Below, in pieces: positions 1 to 18,015 of a stretch of DNA of 64,000 bases. The stretch is from contig KV908590.1 in assembly GCA_002005505.1 (NCBI GenBank), positions 111,001 to 175,000 on the forward strand. Reading direction: 5' to 3'. The DNA comes from Botryococcus braunii. Taxonomy: Eukaryota; Chlorophyta; Trebouxiophyceae. Below the pieces are notes generated by a model. It was given only the letters and a program-made list of their open reading frames with translations. It was not told the origin of the DNA and ran no database searches. The stretch's first letter is position 1; each line of letters begins with the position of its first letter. The position numbers were made by a program, and so were the translations under genes.

Positions 1-103
1 GTGCTGGTTGTTTTGCCGGTCGGTGTGAGTGACCCCATCCTTGGCTCACTCGTCTAGGGCTTTGTAGTGGCTTTGTGCCTGCATGCGGACACCCACACTC
101 ACA

Positions 104-370
<267 letters not shown>

Positions 371-855
371 TAAACACGCACGGTCAGCCGCACGCACCTA
401 CACATACATGCACACCCATACGCACGTGCTTATGCCCGCAGCCATGAATACACATGCCTGCATCCCCATGCACAACATGCTGTGCATGCACATGTGGGCG
501 TATGGCACGCATCCATCACATCCACCTCCCCCCCCCCAACACACACACCCCCACGTCCGCGCACACACAAGAGCACACGCATCGTCAGGCATGGATGCAC
601 GGAGAGAGGATTTTGGGGGAAAGTGGGGGGCCAAACGGGGGGTGGGTAAAGGGAGAAGGGGGCAAGACAGTCGAGTTAACGGAAGAGAACAGAAATGGGC
701 TGTGGCGGGAAAAGAGGGGGCAAGAGAGATAGGGAGGTGGAGGGTCAGGGTTGGTTAGGAATGTATTCCAGAGGAGAGATGGGAGTGGGCCAGCAAGCCC
801 ATCCCCAGCTGCGGTAGAAGGCTCTCGCGCACATGCATGAGAGGGAGAGTAGGGG

Positions 856-897
856 GGGGGAGAGAGTATGTGTGTGTGTGTGAGTGTGTGTGTGTGT

Positions 898-985
<88 letters not shown>

Positions 986-1131
986 GTGAGATAGAGAGAG
1001 AGTGAGAGAGAGAGAGGGGGGGGGAGAGTGTGTGAGAGAGAGAGAGAGAGGGAGGGGGGGGGGGAGAGACAGAGTGTGTGTGTGCGCGCGTGTGTGTGTT
1101 GGTGGGGGGGGGGGGGAGGGGATTGGGTCAG
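856..1131. repeat. (TG)n, (GA)n and poly-G block
   Basis: A short TG run leads into about 170 bases of GA with few interruptions, then G runs and a TG/GC run. It lies just upstream of the first recognisable transporter exon. Confidence 0.95.
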
Positions 1132-1174
1132 CCATCCATTGTTGACGAGGATCTGCATTCATGTGGGGTGGCAG

Positions 1175-7202
<6,028 letters not shown>

Positions 7203-8227
7203 GCGAAGATCAGCCCCTCGGCGCTCTCAGGCACAGGCATGCCCCTAGATCGCTCCCTCGGCTCCGCTCCACCGCTACCCTCAAATAAAAGCCATTTTGG
7301 CCAAGGAGAGCCGAGCGGCCATGGTGAACTGAGCGGTGGAAGAGCCCAAACCACCCAGGCAACCCCATCTAACTCTCAGTGCCTCCATCTGAGTCTCAAT
7401 GGCTGCATCCCAGGCCTGGGATGCAACCCTTGGGAGCTGGTGGAATTGCCCGTTGGTTCATGCTGTTCCGCCACGTGGTCTCCTTTTACCTCAACTGGAC
7501 CTGGGAATAGAAAGATGGAGGCCGGAGTCCCAAACTCGCGCCCCAGTATCCCCGAGAAACCAGCTGCGCGTGGGCCTTGTGCGCCAGTTTTGAGTGAGGG
7601 CTGAGGGAAACCCCCCCATCATGTGCAACGAACAGAGGCTCATGTGTGGGAAGTCTCCGGTTCAAGCCCCGCTCGCTGCTGTCGTTGTCACTTGAGTTTT
7701 TTTTTTTGGGGGGGGGGGGGGGGCGCCTGCTCGCTGTGTGTGGATGCAATGGCCAACACCCCTGTGTCTGTCCTCTAGCATGGGTTATGGGACACACAGC
7801 CGTGATCAAGACAGACTGTGACGCGATTGGGACGGATGCTCACGTGACCGCAAGCCAATTTATTCGTATTCGTATTCTTTCAGCCTGGTGTTCTTGCGTT
7901 CTGCTGATCTCGTGTACTGAGCTGGCATAGGGGCTCTCTGGAGATCGACAGTGCGGGCAGGGCAGTGAGAGACACCGAACTCAGCTTGAGCTTGTCTGTG
8001 GGATGCATGTCCGAGTATTAGTCGAGTCTGGTCATGCTTGCCAGGTGGTTGGCCTTTGCAGACGACACTCCTGCTGAGAGGCCGACGCTGGTTTTAATAC
8101 ATTAGTTTTAAGGTAGACCTGTTTATTGGAGTTGTTGGCTTTCGAAAAGGACTACGCTGCTCTAAGGTCAACTCCAAGGGGTAAAGCTCCTGCTAGTCAT
8201 AAGCCAAAACACTTTCTGTGGCCTTAA

Positions 8228-8260
8228 TTAGGCTGGGTCGTGACTCACGACCCAGCCTAA
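8228..8260. repeat. Perfect 16-bp inverted repeat
   Basis: Two perfect 16-bp arms (first arm TTAGGCTGGGTCGTGA) flank a single C. The second half is partly repeated just downstream in a direct CGTGACCCCTT duplication. It could extrude as a cruciform; no function is evident. Confidence 0.9.
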
Positions 8261-8703
8261 CGACTCGTGACCCCTTAGGTCGTGACCCCTTGGGTACTGT
8301 GTACTAAGGTATACCGCTACAGGGGATGACGTGGCCTGAATGGCTTGGACGTGGCGGTAGGTGAGGCCGTTGTGCTTGTTCAAATCACGCTCTTGCGATG
8401 ATGATTTGGGCCCCCTTGGATACTACAGCCAAGGCAGTAGATGTACTTAGTTTCAAGCTCCATATGAGGCAAACTCCGGGATGGCAAGACTCCTGTTGCT
8501 ATCTGCACTCCCGGATACTACAGCCAGGGGAGCATGTTGGACGGGATAGACCTGTTTAGGACTGTAAGTCGTGGGTAGTTTTGTGGATAAGTTTTGTTTT
8601 GTGCCGCACCGTGGCTTGCGCAGCAAGTTGTCGTTTCTCTCATGCACTTGATGGCACCTCCTGCGTTCTCACTTATTCTGAGTATAGATGCATAAAGCAG
8701 AAT

Positions 8704-9126
<423 letters not shown>

Positions 9127-10731
9127 GGCACGCGCGCCCGCGCATATCCATGGATGGGTGTGGCGAACCGGGGGGGGGGGGGGGGGCATACAAGAGTGCT
9201 GCACTAAAAGTTTACAGATACACATGAGAATGCAGACATAGTACAAGTCCACGAGAACATGTAAGGCCACTACATCAATGGCTGTTCAGGACCACAGGTC
9301 TAAGTCTGTTCGAACCTTCTGAAAAAAGACTTAATCGGACGGGCATGGGACACAATCCACCTGACAGGAGTTCTTGCTGGATCAAATGCCAGCCCCACTC
9401 CAGGGCGTGAGCCTTCGCCTGAGATCATGACCTCTACCTTTCATATCGGGACCTATTCCTGATATGAATGTCCCCATCGTCATGGGTCAGACGTCGAATG
9501 GAAGGCTCACTACTCTCAATACCGTCATGGAGGTGGAAAAATTGATACAAGAGAAACGAGTTGATGCAATCCCCTACCGATAGACGTGGGTCCTGGTCAG
9601 CGAAAAATTATCGCAAGACACAGAAGGACACCCCGTCGGAAATTTAAACTTTGGGGCTGTTTGCTGTTAACTAAACACAGCATGGTGTAACCTGGTAGGA
9701 ATTGCATTGCCTAACTCTACTTGCTTCCGTCCAGTTGCATCCACATTGTCGAGCTTTTGAGGCTTGGCTGTGAAGTAACGTCATGCCAGCTGCAGCGTCT
9801 CTGACTTCCACCGAACCCAGATGAAAATCAAAACTGGAAAGCCTCGGCGTGTGGGCTTGGCAATCCCACAATAAAACTGGGGTGACCTCATCGTTGAACC
9901 CGCTCTCTCTCCAAATACCCTGAATCATTTCTCAGAAATATTCTAAAAGTATACATCCTGAACCCAAGCGCAGCACCTAAACCACCATTAAACGCGGGGG
10001 CCTACCAATAAATGTGGCAGACTCCTTGATGGATCTTTGGAGACCTGCTTTGTGAGACTGACAGCCTACTCCATACTTTGCAGGCTGTCACTCAGACATG
10101 CCCCTCGTGCAGTAATCCAAACAGTGCCTCTGCAATGAAAATCCCCTACTGCCAACATTCTCAGCGAAGGGGAGGCCTTGCAGATTACAATGTGTGCTCT
10201 TGCACAATGACCAAAGAGGCTGGAGTTGTTCAACACACCCACCCGAATAATGACATCAACAACAAAATGGTCGACATCACAAGCATTCTTTTAATTGCTT
10301 CTGCAGTGAAGAAGTCATATGAAAGACTTGGTCATTCTACCTACGGCCCAAAACATTAGGGACATTAACCCTACTGCTGAACAATACGTTGGCTTGCAAA
10401 TCCTACATGTCGTCCTATGTGGCGACGCCAGGTTCACTCGCCCAATCTTGTCTGGGTCAATCCTGACCTAGACAAGAGTGGGAGAACACGAACATGCACA
10501 GCATCTGCTTTGCTCTCTGGGTCTGTCTTTGTTGTTCAAAGCCCTTTCCCAAGGAAACACTGTGACCTCAGATTCCACCGACACACAGTTCTGCTCTTCA
10601 GCAAAGTGACGAAAGTGTTGGGGCTTTGAAAAACTTTCAACATGACCCACACGCACAGACACTTTGACATGGCTCTCGTGTTGCTTCTCCTGTTCCTAGC
10701 TAAAGGGCGCTGAGAGTGCTGAAGTGCGGGC

Positions 10732-11292
10732 TTATTTATTTAACAACCCGTAACGAAGCAAAGAAAATGACAGAAACGACAATACCGTAATCGTGACAGC
10801 TGATCCCAGCACCCTGCACTTCACTGGGCCCTCCAGGCCGGTGCCATAATAATGCACTAGTCGGCTAAAGAAAAGTGCAAGACCAATCAAGTGGAGGACA
10901 AAGCCAGGCAATGCCCCGTCCAGCTCGCACAAACCAAACAAAAGCATTGTAAAAGGAATAAGCTCCGCAAAGTTCGCTTGCGCCTGCAAGAACCCAACGT
11001 TCATGGCCAGAGAACATGAAGGAATCAAGAGAGAGGGACGACCTGCGGAACACTGAGCCAAGATAGCAGTAGCCATATGGACTACACCTTCTACTTCTGT
11101 GAAGATTTTCAAGATTAGGGACCTCACCCGGATCGCTCGTGTCATAGGCATGTGCCCACCATCACCAAAGAGGACATTCCTCTGTGTGCGAAAACTGACG
11201 ACACGCATGGTTATGCCAGCGTAGAAAAAGGCTAAAAACCCACAATACAGTGAGGTGATTGGCAACCCCATACTGCCCCCAAAACTCTTCAT
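10732..11292 (-). CDS. MAPEG-family membrane protein
   Basis: A small membrane protein of the superfamily that includes microsomal glutathione transferases and leukotriene C4 synthase. Two exons: 11128 up to the start, and 10732-10983. Across the junction the protein reads TRAIR then AQANFAELIPF, the family signature, followed by ELDG and LVHYYG; a GDGG motif lies 10 residues before the junction. Donor GTGAGG and acceptor TTCTTGCAG bound a 144-base intron. That intron is a multiple of three and has no stop, so the unspliced frame reads straight through (186 residues against 138 spliced, the family norm). The first Met is at 11292; the second, at 11271 (MGLPITSLY), matches the usual family start better. 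Four hydrophobic segments are visible. The substrate is unknown. Confidence 0.85.
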   Translation of the reverse strand: MKSFGGSMGLPITSLYCGFLAFFYAGITMRVVSFRTQRNVLFGDGGHMPMTRAIRVRSLILKIFTEVEGVVHMATAILAQCSAGRPSLLIPSCSLAMNVGFLQAQANFAELIPFTMLLFGLCELDGALPGFVLHLIGLALFFSRLVHYYGTGLEGPVKCRVLGSAVTITVLSFLSFSLLRYGLLNK

Positions 11293-11650
11293 CCAACCTG
11301 CGATCAGGTTCCGGCAAGCACAGAACTACAAGCAATACCTCAAGACAATCTCCAACATACTATATCCAAGATCAATGGGCCTGCACAGGCCTGTCTATTG
11401 TTTATCGTGCACCCCTAATCCACTTTCTGCCCAAAACGTTCCCAATCACGACCAGCGCAATACGCCATCGCTGCTGGGCGATCGCGGACTCGGGCGAGAG
11501 ATAACAACTTATCGACAGGTAGGTTATATGTGCAGGGTTAACTGCAGTGAACGTGTGATTCACGTTCACGTGAGAGGACGAGACTAATGGGCGAAGGCAA
11601 TGCATATTGGGAGCATATCCTGTGACCTGGAGGATTTGATGCAACTGTTT

Positions 11651-11656
11651 ACCCCC

Positions 11657-11708
<52 letters not shown>

Positions 11709-11757
11709 AAAAAGAAAAAAGAAGAAAAAAAAAGGGTGGGGAATGTGGGGGGGGGGG

Positions 11758-11836
<79 letters not shown>
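11651..11836. repeat. Poly-C, poly-A and (GA)n block
   Basis: A run of about 37 C, then about 28 A with G interruptions, then G runs and about 77 bases of GA. It lies just left of the retrotransposon but outside its target-site duplication. Confidence 0.97.
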
Positions 11837-11841
<5 letters not shown>

Positions 11842-11948
11842 AAACGGCTGCTACTCCCCGGCGGCTGCTGCATACTGCTTAAGCTTCTCAAAGCATTGCC
11901 AAACCTATAGGTATGATTCAGGCTTTGGAAGTTCGGTCACACTCGTTT

Positions 11949-12209
11949 TGTAGCATTTCCTAGGGTATAATGCTCTAGTATGGTCCTTGGCATTGCTCAT
12001 TGACTTGCCATGTGATCTGGGTTCGCAGTACAACCTCGCTCAGGTAGTTCGCTCGGTTGTCCGATTACGCGTCTGAGGCAGTACAGTATAATTCAACCCA
12101 CCCTGGGTTTAAGAGTGGGCTTGCGAATCAATCATGTAACACTCTTTCGTTGCACACCACGAACGTCTCACTGTCTCATAAAAACCTCTTCCGCTTAGTT
12201 AACGCTACA
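11949..12209 (+). repeat. 5' LTR
   Basis: A 261-bp repeat beginning TGTAGCATTTCC and ending AACGCTACA. It would hold the promoter and the R region. It differs from the 3' copy at three positions. Confidence 0.97.
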
Positions 12210-12210
12210 G

Positions 12211-12228
12211 TGGTATCGGCGACAAGGA
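12211..12228 (+). promoter_or_regulatory. Primer-binding site, tRNA-Met type
   Basis: One base after the 5' LTR comes TGGTATCGGCGACAAG. TGGTATC matches the complement of the 3' end of initiator tRNA-Met, the usual primer for plant and algal Ty3 elements. The rest departs from the land-plant version, so the exact tRNA is inferred. Confidence 0.75.
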
Positions 12229-12280
12229 TTAGTTCCTTGTCGTTGTTCGTGGTGCGTTTCCTTTTCTCTCGCAGTTCATT

Positions 12281-13318
12281 ATGTCGCGGCATCCGCGTTC
12301 CGGTTCGAGAGCCCGTGCTCGTAGCCCTATTGAGCAAGATCCAGCTTTAGAACTTCAGGATGATGAAGATGTAGACTTATCCGCTGTAGATCCTGCTGTT
12401 ATGATAAGGCATTTACAAGACATCGGTGCTCTGCCGCAACTAGCCGTTGCTAGTGGATCTGGTGTTCCTTCGCTTGCCCCTACTCCGACGTCGACTCAAA
12501 ACATCATAGATGGGTTAGAGAAAGTGATTCAGCTTGCGCTGGCTCAGCCTGCACCAGTGGTGGCGCCTCAGCCTGTGCCAACGTCCATGCCGGCACCGGC
12601 ATCAGCGTCGTCCACCAGTTCAGGGAAGCCTTCTCTTAAATTCCCGGATCCGGCTGTGTTTGAGGGAGATCCAATGAAGTTGGATCCCTGGCTCATGCAA
12701 ACCGAGATGTATTTGCGTGCGTACGATGTAGATCTACAGACGAGGAGGTCTGTAGAGGTGGCAGCGATGTTTTTGCGAGGAAAAGCATTGGATTGGTGGA
12801 CTGGGCAGTTTAAGTTAATTGCTTCAGGGAGTCTTGCTGCTTATGGGACGTGGGAATCGTTTGTGACTGCACTTACTGCTGCTTTTAGGCCTGTAGAGCT
12901 GCATAAGAGGCATTTAGAGCAGTTGCTGAGTCTCTCACAGGGAAAGACTGACATGCGAAGCTATATTGCAACATTTAATGCATTGAGGTCAAAGGTTCCA
13001 AAGGCATTTGCAGAAGAGACTTTGTGTCACTTATTTTTGGCTGGCTGCAGGGCTGATCTTCAGAAAAGCATCTCCCTACAGTATCCCCAGACCTTGGAAG
13101 ACCACTTCAAGCATGCTGTGACAATATCAGACCTTCCAGGACCGTCTAAGCCTGTGAACCCTGCTCCAAAGTTCTCCCCTGACTCCAAGTCACCAGGCCC
13201 GACAAAAACTTCTGCGCAGCCCTGCGCACATTGTGGCAAGGCAGGACACGCAGCAGAGCGTTGCTGGAAATTGCATCCAGAGCTCAGACAACCCAAGCGC
13301 AAGTCAAGTACTACTTGA
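12281..13318 (+). CDS. gag: Retrotransposon gag polyprotein
   Basis: 345 residues that would form the virus-like particle. A proline- and alanine-rich linker precedes the gag domain (about residues 115-270, with FPDPAVFEGDP, the LDWWTGQF segment and an FRP motif). A CCHC zinc knuckle reading CAHCGKAGHAAERC sits at about 315-328. The frame ends at TGA 13316-13318 with no overlap with pol. No internal stop is seen, so gag appears intact. The start is the first ATG after the primer site. Confidence 0.95.
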   Translation: MSRHPRSGSRARARSPIEQDPALELQDDEDVDLSAVDPAVMIRHLQDIGALPQLAVASGSGVPSLAPTPTSTQNIIDGLEKVIQLALAQPAPVVAPQPVPTSMPAPASASSTSSGKPSLKFPDPAVFEGDPMKLDPWLMQTEMYLRAYDVDLQTRRSVEVAAMFLRGKALDWWTGQFKLIASGSLAAYGTWESFVTALTAAFRPVELHKRHLEQLLSLSQGKTDMRSYIATFNALRSKVPKAFAEETLCHLFLAGCRADLQKSISLQYPQTLEDHFKHAVTISDLPGPSKPVNPAPKFSPDSKSPGPTKTSAQPCAHCGKAGHAAERCWKLHPELRQPKRKSSTT

Positions 13319-13361
13319 TTTGTGGGTCTTCTTTGGTAAAACAGCAGTGTGAGTCCTGTTT

Positions 13362-16300
13362 ATGATGCCAACCAACTGTTCAGAGCCCCAGTATGGTATT
13401 CCTGTTTTGTATGAGCTTGGTCATCTGCAGAATTATTTCCACAGTTGTTACCATAATTTCATGACCCATATTGTAGGTGGGCATGGTTTGTGTAGAGAGT
13501 TTCAGACATCCCCCTCTGCCAGTGACCTAGCTAGTCCTGAGAGCATGTGTAAGAGAGATGCAGCTCCTCACCTTATTGATAGTGATGCTCATGTTGTTTT
13601 GTTTGTTGATAGTAGTGATAGAGAGGATTCTGTCAGCCAGCTTGTGTCACAGTTGTTACCAGGGACCAGATTGACTGTGCTTTCTTGTTCAAGTCACTGT
13701 GGACAGGTGCTGGAAGGGACTACTTCACAGCAATCACATGAATTGCTACTTTCGGCTACTGTTTTGGCTGCATTGGGTTTATCTTCCACCACTATGTGCA
13801 CACCCCATTGCAATTCCCATACAGGCTTGCCCTTGTTTAGTTGTTTGGTACAGTCTGGCTGTCTCGGTGTGAAGAAGAAGCCACTGCCTGCAACCTGTTT
13901 TGACTCTTTTGTCCAGCTAGACAGTAGACACATTGTGGATGGTCCTGATCTTTCAGCTACTTGTATTGAGTTTGAGGGAACTCTTGCTGGTAGGACTGTC
14001 AGGATTTTGTTAGACAGTGGAGCATCTGCAAATTTTATTGATGATAAACTTGTGCAGGAGCTTGCCCTTCCCACTGAATCTTTGAGTTCACATGTTACTG
14101 TAAGAGTGGCTGATGGGAGAACATCTATGGTAGGACATAGTGTGTCAACTGACCTGAATGTTGGGACATTGGGTTTTAGAGTCACCTGCCTCCCTACTGA
14201 GTTGATGTATTATGATCTTGTCTTGGGCAAACCTTGGCTCACTGCTTTTAACCCAGTTGTTAATTGGAAATTGAATGCTGTGTCCTTGACTCATGACAAC
14301 AAAACACATGTATTGTTGGGGTGTCAGAGGTCAGGCATGCCAGAATATGTGATCTCATATATGGAAGTAGAAGAGATGGTGAAGTTGGGTGAATCAATCT
14401 ATGTTGTTCAATTAAATGCAGTGACTGACAGTCCAGATACTGATGCACACAATGTGCCAGAGTTGGAGGAGCTTTTGCAGGAGTTTAAGGATGTACTGTC
14501 TGGACTTCCTGAAGGCCTCCCTCCTTCTCGTGCTGGAGACCACCATATCAGATTGGAGCCGGACGCAACTCCTCCAGCCTCTCGTATATATCCACTGTCT
14601 GGAGCTCAGCTTGCTGAACTTCGTGCGCAGTTACAGGAGCTCCTGGAGCGAGGCTTCATCCGCCCATCAACCTCACCCTTTGGTGCACCCATTTTATTTG
14701 TTCCAAAAAAAGATGGTGGCTGGCGTTTGTGTATTGACTATAGAGCTTTGAATAGGATTACTGTTAGGAACCAGCATCCTTTGCCTAGAATTGATGAGAT
14801 GTTTGAACAACTTCATGGTAGTTGTATCTTTTCTAAACTTGATCTGGCTTCTGGTTATCATCAGATACGTATGCATGAAGACAGTATAGAAAAGACTGCA
14901 TTTAAGACCCGTTATGGCCATTATGAATTTACTGTGATGCCTTTTGGATTGACTAATGCACCTGCCACCTTTCAGGCTGTAATGAACTCTGTCTTGGCTC
15001 CCTTTCTTGACAGATTTGTACTGGTATACCTAGATGATATCCTTATCTATTCTAAATCCGTTGCAGAACATATGGAGCATTTGAGAACTGTCTTGTCAGT
15101 GCTGAGGGAACATAAATTTTACTGTAAAAGGTCTAAGTGTGAATTTGCTGCCAAGCAGGTGGAATACCTTGGGCACCTGTTGACACCGGATGGGATTAAG
15201 GTGGATCCTAGGAAGGTTGCTGCCATTCAGGATTGGCCCACTCCTTGTAATGTGTCACAGTTGAGAGGGTTCCTTGGGTTGACACAGTACTATGACACTT
15301 TTATTGACCATTTTGCAGATGTTGCTTATCCTATGACTGAGTTGCTTAAGAAGGATGTGCCTTGGACCTGGAAGGGACCCCAGAGGGAAGCCTTCATTGC
15401 ATTGAAAGATCTTGTTTCTTCTCCTCCTTGTTTGTTGATGCCTGATTTAGACAAACCTTTTGTTGTACATGTAGATGCCTCAGGCTTTGCTGTGGGTGCT
15501 GTTTTGCAGCAGGATCAAGGCCAGGGACTGCAGCCCGTCGCCTTCGAGTCCAGGAAACTCCAGCCCCCTGAGAGGAAGTTGGCCCCGTATGACCGAGAAT
15601 TATTGGCTCTTGTTCATGCTTTGCTTAAATGGAAACATTTATTGCTGGGTGCTAAGTTTACTGTACACACTGATCAGCAGGCTTTAAAGTACTTACTGAC
15701 TGCTCCTGTTAGGACTAGTAGGCAGGAACGTTGGCTCACTGAGATTATGAGGTTTATGCCTGATATAAAGTATGTTAAAGGCACTGATAATGTGGTTGCA
15801 GATGCCTTGTCTAGGCGTGTTGACCTTGCAGTGATGCATGTCTCCTCTGTTGCTGTCTCTTCTCTCTTACAAGAGATTGCCTTGCTTTGTGTTTCTGATC
15901 CCACAGTTGCTAAACTTGTGGATGAAGGTGTTTTGGTATTGAGGGACTCTGTACCTTATTCTGTGCAATCAGGGAAGGTCTATGTACCTGATGCATTGAG
16001 AGAGAAGGTGCTGAGAGAGTGCCATACCACACCCTTTTCTGGCCATCTTGGTATTAACAAGATGTATGAGCTAGTGTGCAGGGAGTTTTGGTGGCCACGT
16101 CTCAGCTCATCAGTCAGGGACTTTTGCAGGTCTTGTGACACCTGCCAGCGCACTAAAGGAACTGGAGCCGTACCTTATGGTTTGCTTCAGCCACTGCCCA
16201 TTCCAGATGGACCTTGGCAGAGCGTTTCCCTTGATTTAGTGACTGATTTACCTGTCTGTTGTGGGTTTGATTCTATTGTGGTATTTGTGGATAGGATTTC

Positions 16301-16529
16301 TAAGTTGTGTGTCTTGGCTGTATGCACTAAAACCATCAATGCACCTCAACTTGCACAACTGTTTATAGACAGGGTCTTTGTGAGATTTGGAATGCCTACC
16401 TCCATTGTGAGTGATAGAGATCCGAGGTTCACTAGCCATTTTTGGAAGGCCTTTGTTAAATTATTGGGTACTGAGATTGCTATGTCTACTGCTTACCACC
16501 CTCGACAGACGGGCAGACAGAGAGAATGA
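13362..16529 (+). CDS. pol: Retrotransposon pol: protease, reverse transcriptase, RNase H, integrase (frame broken in integrase)
   Basis: A 1055-residue open frame, in a different frame from gag and beginning 43 bases after the gag stop. Domains in order: aspartic protease with DSGAS at about residue 217; reverse transcriptase with FVPKKDGGWR, MPFGLTNAP and the catalytic YLDD at about 556; RNase H with HVDASG at about 704 and a HTDQQAL motif; integrase zinc-binding HHCC region (about 888-935) and core aspartates in SLDLVTDLP and SDRDPRF. The frame is lost at about 16504 by an apparent one-base deletion, after the second core aspartate and just before the catalytic glutamate, and then hits TGA. 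The enzyme is therefore probably inactive from this copy. How pol would be expressed across the gag-pol stop region is not clear. Confidence 0.95.
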   Translation: MMPTNCSEPQYGIPVLYELGHLQNYFHSCYHNFMTHIVGGHGLCREFQTSPSASDLASPESMCKRDAAPHLIDSDAHVVLFVDSSDREDSVSQLVSQLLPGTRLTVLSCSSHCGQVLEGTTSQQSHELLLSATVLAALGLSSTTMCTPHCNSHTGLPLFSCLVQSGCLGVKKKPLPATCFDSFVQLDSRHIVDGPDLSATCIEFEGTLAGRTVRILLDSGASANFIDDKLVQELALPTESLSSHVTVRVADGRTSMVGHSVSTDLNVGTLGFRVTCLPTELMYYDLVLGKPWLTAFNPVVNWKLNAVSLTHDNKTHVLLGCQRSGMPEYVISYMEVEEMVKLGESIYVVQLNAVTDSPDTDAHNVPELEELLQEFKDVLSGLPEGLPPSRAGDHHIRLEPDATPPASRIYPLSGAQLAELRAQLQELLERGFIRPSTSPFGAPILFVPKKDGGWRLCIDYRALNRITVRNQHPLPRIDEMFEQLHGSCIFSKLDLASGYHQIRMHEDSIEKTAFKTRYGHYEFTVMPFGLTNAPATFQAVMNSVLAPFLDRFVLVYLDDILIYSKSVAEHMEHLRTVLSVLREHKFYCKRSKCEFAAKQVEYLGHLLTPDGIKVDPRKVAAIQDWPTPCNVSQLRGFLGLTQYYDTFIDHFADVAYPMTELLKKDVPWTWKGPQREAFIALKDLVSSPPCLLMPDLDKPFVVHVDASGFAVGAVLQQDQGQGLQPVAFESRKLQPPERKLAPYDRELLALVHALLKWKHLLLGAKFTVHTDQQALKYLLTAPVRTSRQERWLTEIMRFMPDIKYVKGTDNVVADALSRRVDLAVMHVSSVAVSSLLQEIALLCVSDPTVAKLVDEGVLVLRDSVPYSVQSGKVYVPDALREKVLRECHTTPFSGHLGINKMYELVCREFWWPRLSSSVRDFCRSCDTCQRTKGTGAVPYGLLQPLPIPDGPWQSVSLDLVTDLPVCCGFDSIVVFVDRISKLCVLAVCTKTINAPQLAQLFIDRVFVRFGMPTSIVSDRDPRFTSHFWKAFVKLLGTEIAMSTAYHPRQTGRQRE

Positions 16530-17407
16530 ATCGGACCATGGAAGACATGTTAAGAGGGTTTGTGGGGCCGAGACAGGATGACTGGTGCAAGTATTTAAGC
16601 ATGGTGGAGTTTGCTTACAATAACTCTCTCCAGGCTTCCACACTGCAGACACCCTTCTTCCTGAATCACGGGCGCCATCTCCTTACTCCCTTGTCTTCTG
16701 CTGTTCCTTCACGTTCTGCGAATCCTGCTGTGTCTGAGTGGGTTGAGGGGCTGCAGACTGCCTTGAAAAGTGCCAAGTCTAATCTTGCCTCTGCACAGCA
16801 ACGGCAGAAGTCTTATGCAGATAGAAAGAGACGAGACCACCCTTTTAAGGTGGGGGACCAGGTGTTGTTGGCTGCAAGGAAGAACCAGCTTTCACCTGGG
16901 CTCTCGTCAAAGTTATCAGCTAAGTATTTTGGGCCCTTTACTATTGCTGCAGCAGTTGGTACTCGTGCTTTTAGACTTATTTTGCCTGAGACTGTGAACA
17001 TTCATCCTGTGTTTCATGTTTCCCAGCTGAAGCCTTATGTGTCTTCATCTGTACCAGTTACTGTTACTTCACCACCTCCTTTGTATGCAGACAAGCGTGG
17101 CGGCGTTTATGAAGTTGAGGCCATCATTGCTAAAAAGAGAGTTGGAAAATCTTGGCGGTATTTGTCAAATGGATGGGCTATGATGAGACTGAGAACACTT
17201 GGGAGCCCCTTGCCCATGTTCGCCACTTGGCAGACGACGTGGCAGCTGCCCCAGTCCTTTCCTTCCCACTTGCGGGCATCCCTTGTTGAGCCACTTGCGG
17301 CCGTGAGACTTTTCCAGCCATTTGCGGCTGATGACCCTTGGTCTTCGCCAGCCAGCTTGGATCTGGGAGGGAGGGAGGGTGGAAGGGTCTGGGAGGGGGA
17401 TTCGTGA
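16505..17407 (+). pseudogene. Pol remainder: integrase C-terminus and chromodomain, frameshifted
   Basis: The integrase core resumes in another frame from about 16505 and continues through VGDQVLL and HPVFHVSQLKPY, typical of the C-terminal integrase domain. A chromodomain opens with YEVEAIIAKKR at about 17110-17143. The frame is lost again at about 17164 by what looks like a single-base loss; the aromatic second half of the chromodomain is readable in a third frame and stops near 17290. Chromodomains in this branch steer insertion toward marked chromatin. The open frame to 17407 downstream is out of register. Confidence 0.85.
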
Positions 17408-18002
17408 ATTGGGACTTGCATGCATGTCTCTTATTTATATGCTTTGCATGGGTTATGTTTCCTTGACCCACGGCTCCATTTTGTGATGCACTTGCTGTGG
17501 CAGTGTAGCTGCAAATTGTAGTTCCGTGCATGAGTAACTTGCTTTGGTATCTTACCCATGAGATACACTATGTGGTAGTTAGTTGTGTATAGCTTGCTGC
17601 TCTAGACGATATGCCTTATGCCTTTAGTTGGAAAGCCACCTCAAGCGAAGGTTACACTGCAATGCAGGGTAACTGGACCTAAGGTTTGGACAAGTGCTAG
17701 TCTAATGACTCAACCTAATTGTTTCATCACTGGTGTGAGTGCTGTCTAGAGAGTTCGTCCCCTAAGTTAGAGGATCCGCCTTGCAGACGATAGTCCTTAG
17801 AATGTTAAGGTATTCGAGCATTGAGCAGATGAGTCCCTCGTCTGTGTCGTGCTAAATTGCTTTGTGGACTTCATCCTCTGACTTGCTGGTTTGGTAACTA
17901 TAGGAGGTGTGATTATCTATAGTTACAGTAAGCAGGGTTCGTGATACCCCTGTCTTACGTTTGTGGCCCCATTGCCATAAACAACATCTCATAGCTTATG
18001 CC

Positions 18003-18015
18003 AAGGGGGAGGGCA
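18003..18015 (+). promoter_or_regulatory. Polypurine tract
   Basis: AAGGGGGAGGGCA lies directly against the 3' LTR, as expected for the plus-strand priming site. Confidence 0.9.

Noticed and set aside
7640..7680. CCGGTTCAAGCCCC resembling a tRNA T-arm
   Set aside because: No other cloverleaf arms are present upstream.
12281..17407. Minus-strand and off-frame open segments inside the retrotransposon
   Set aside because: They overlap well-identified gag and pol domains and show no features of their own.
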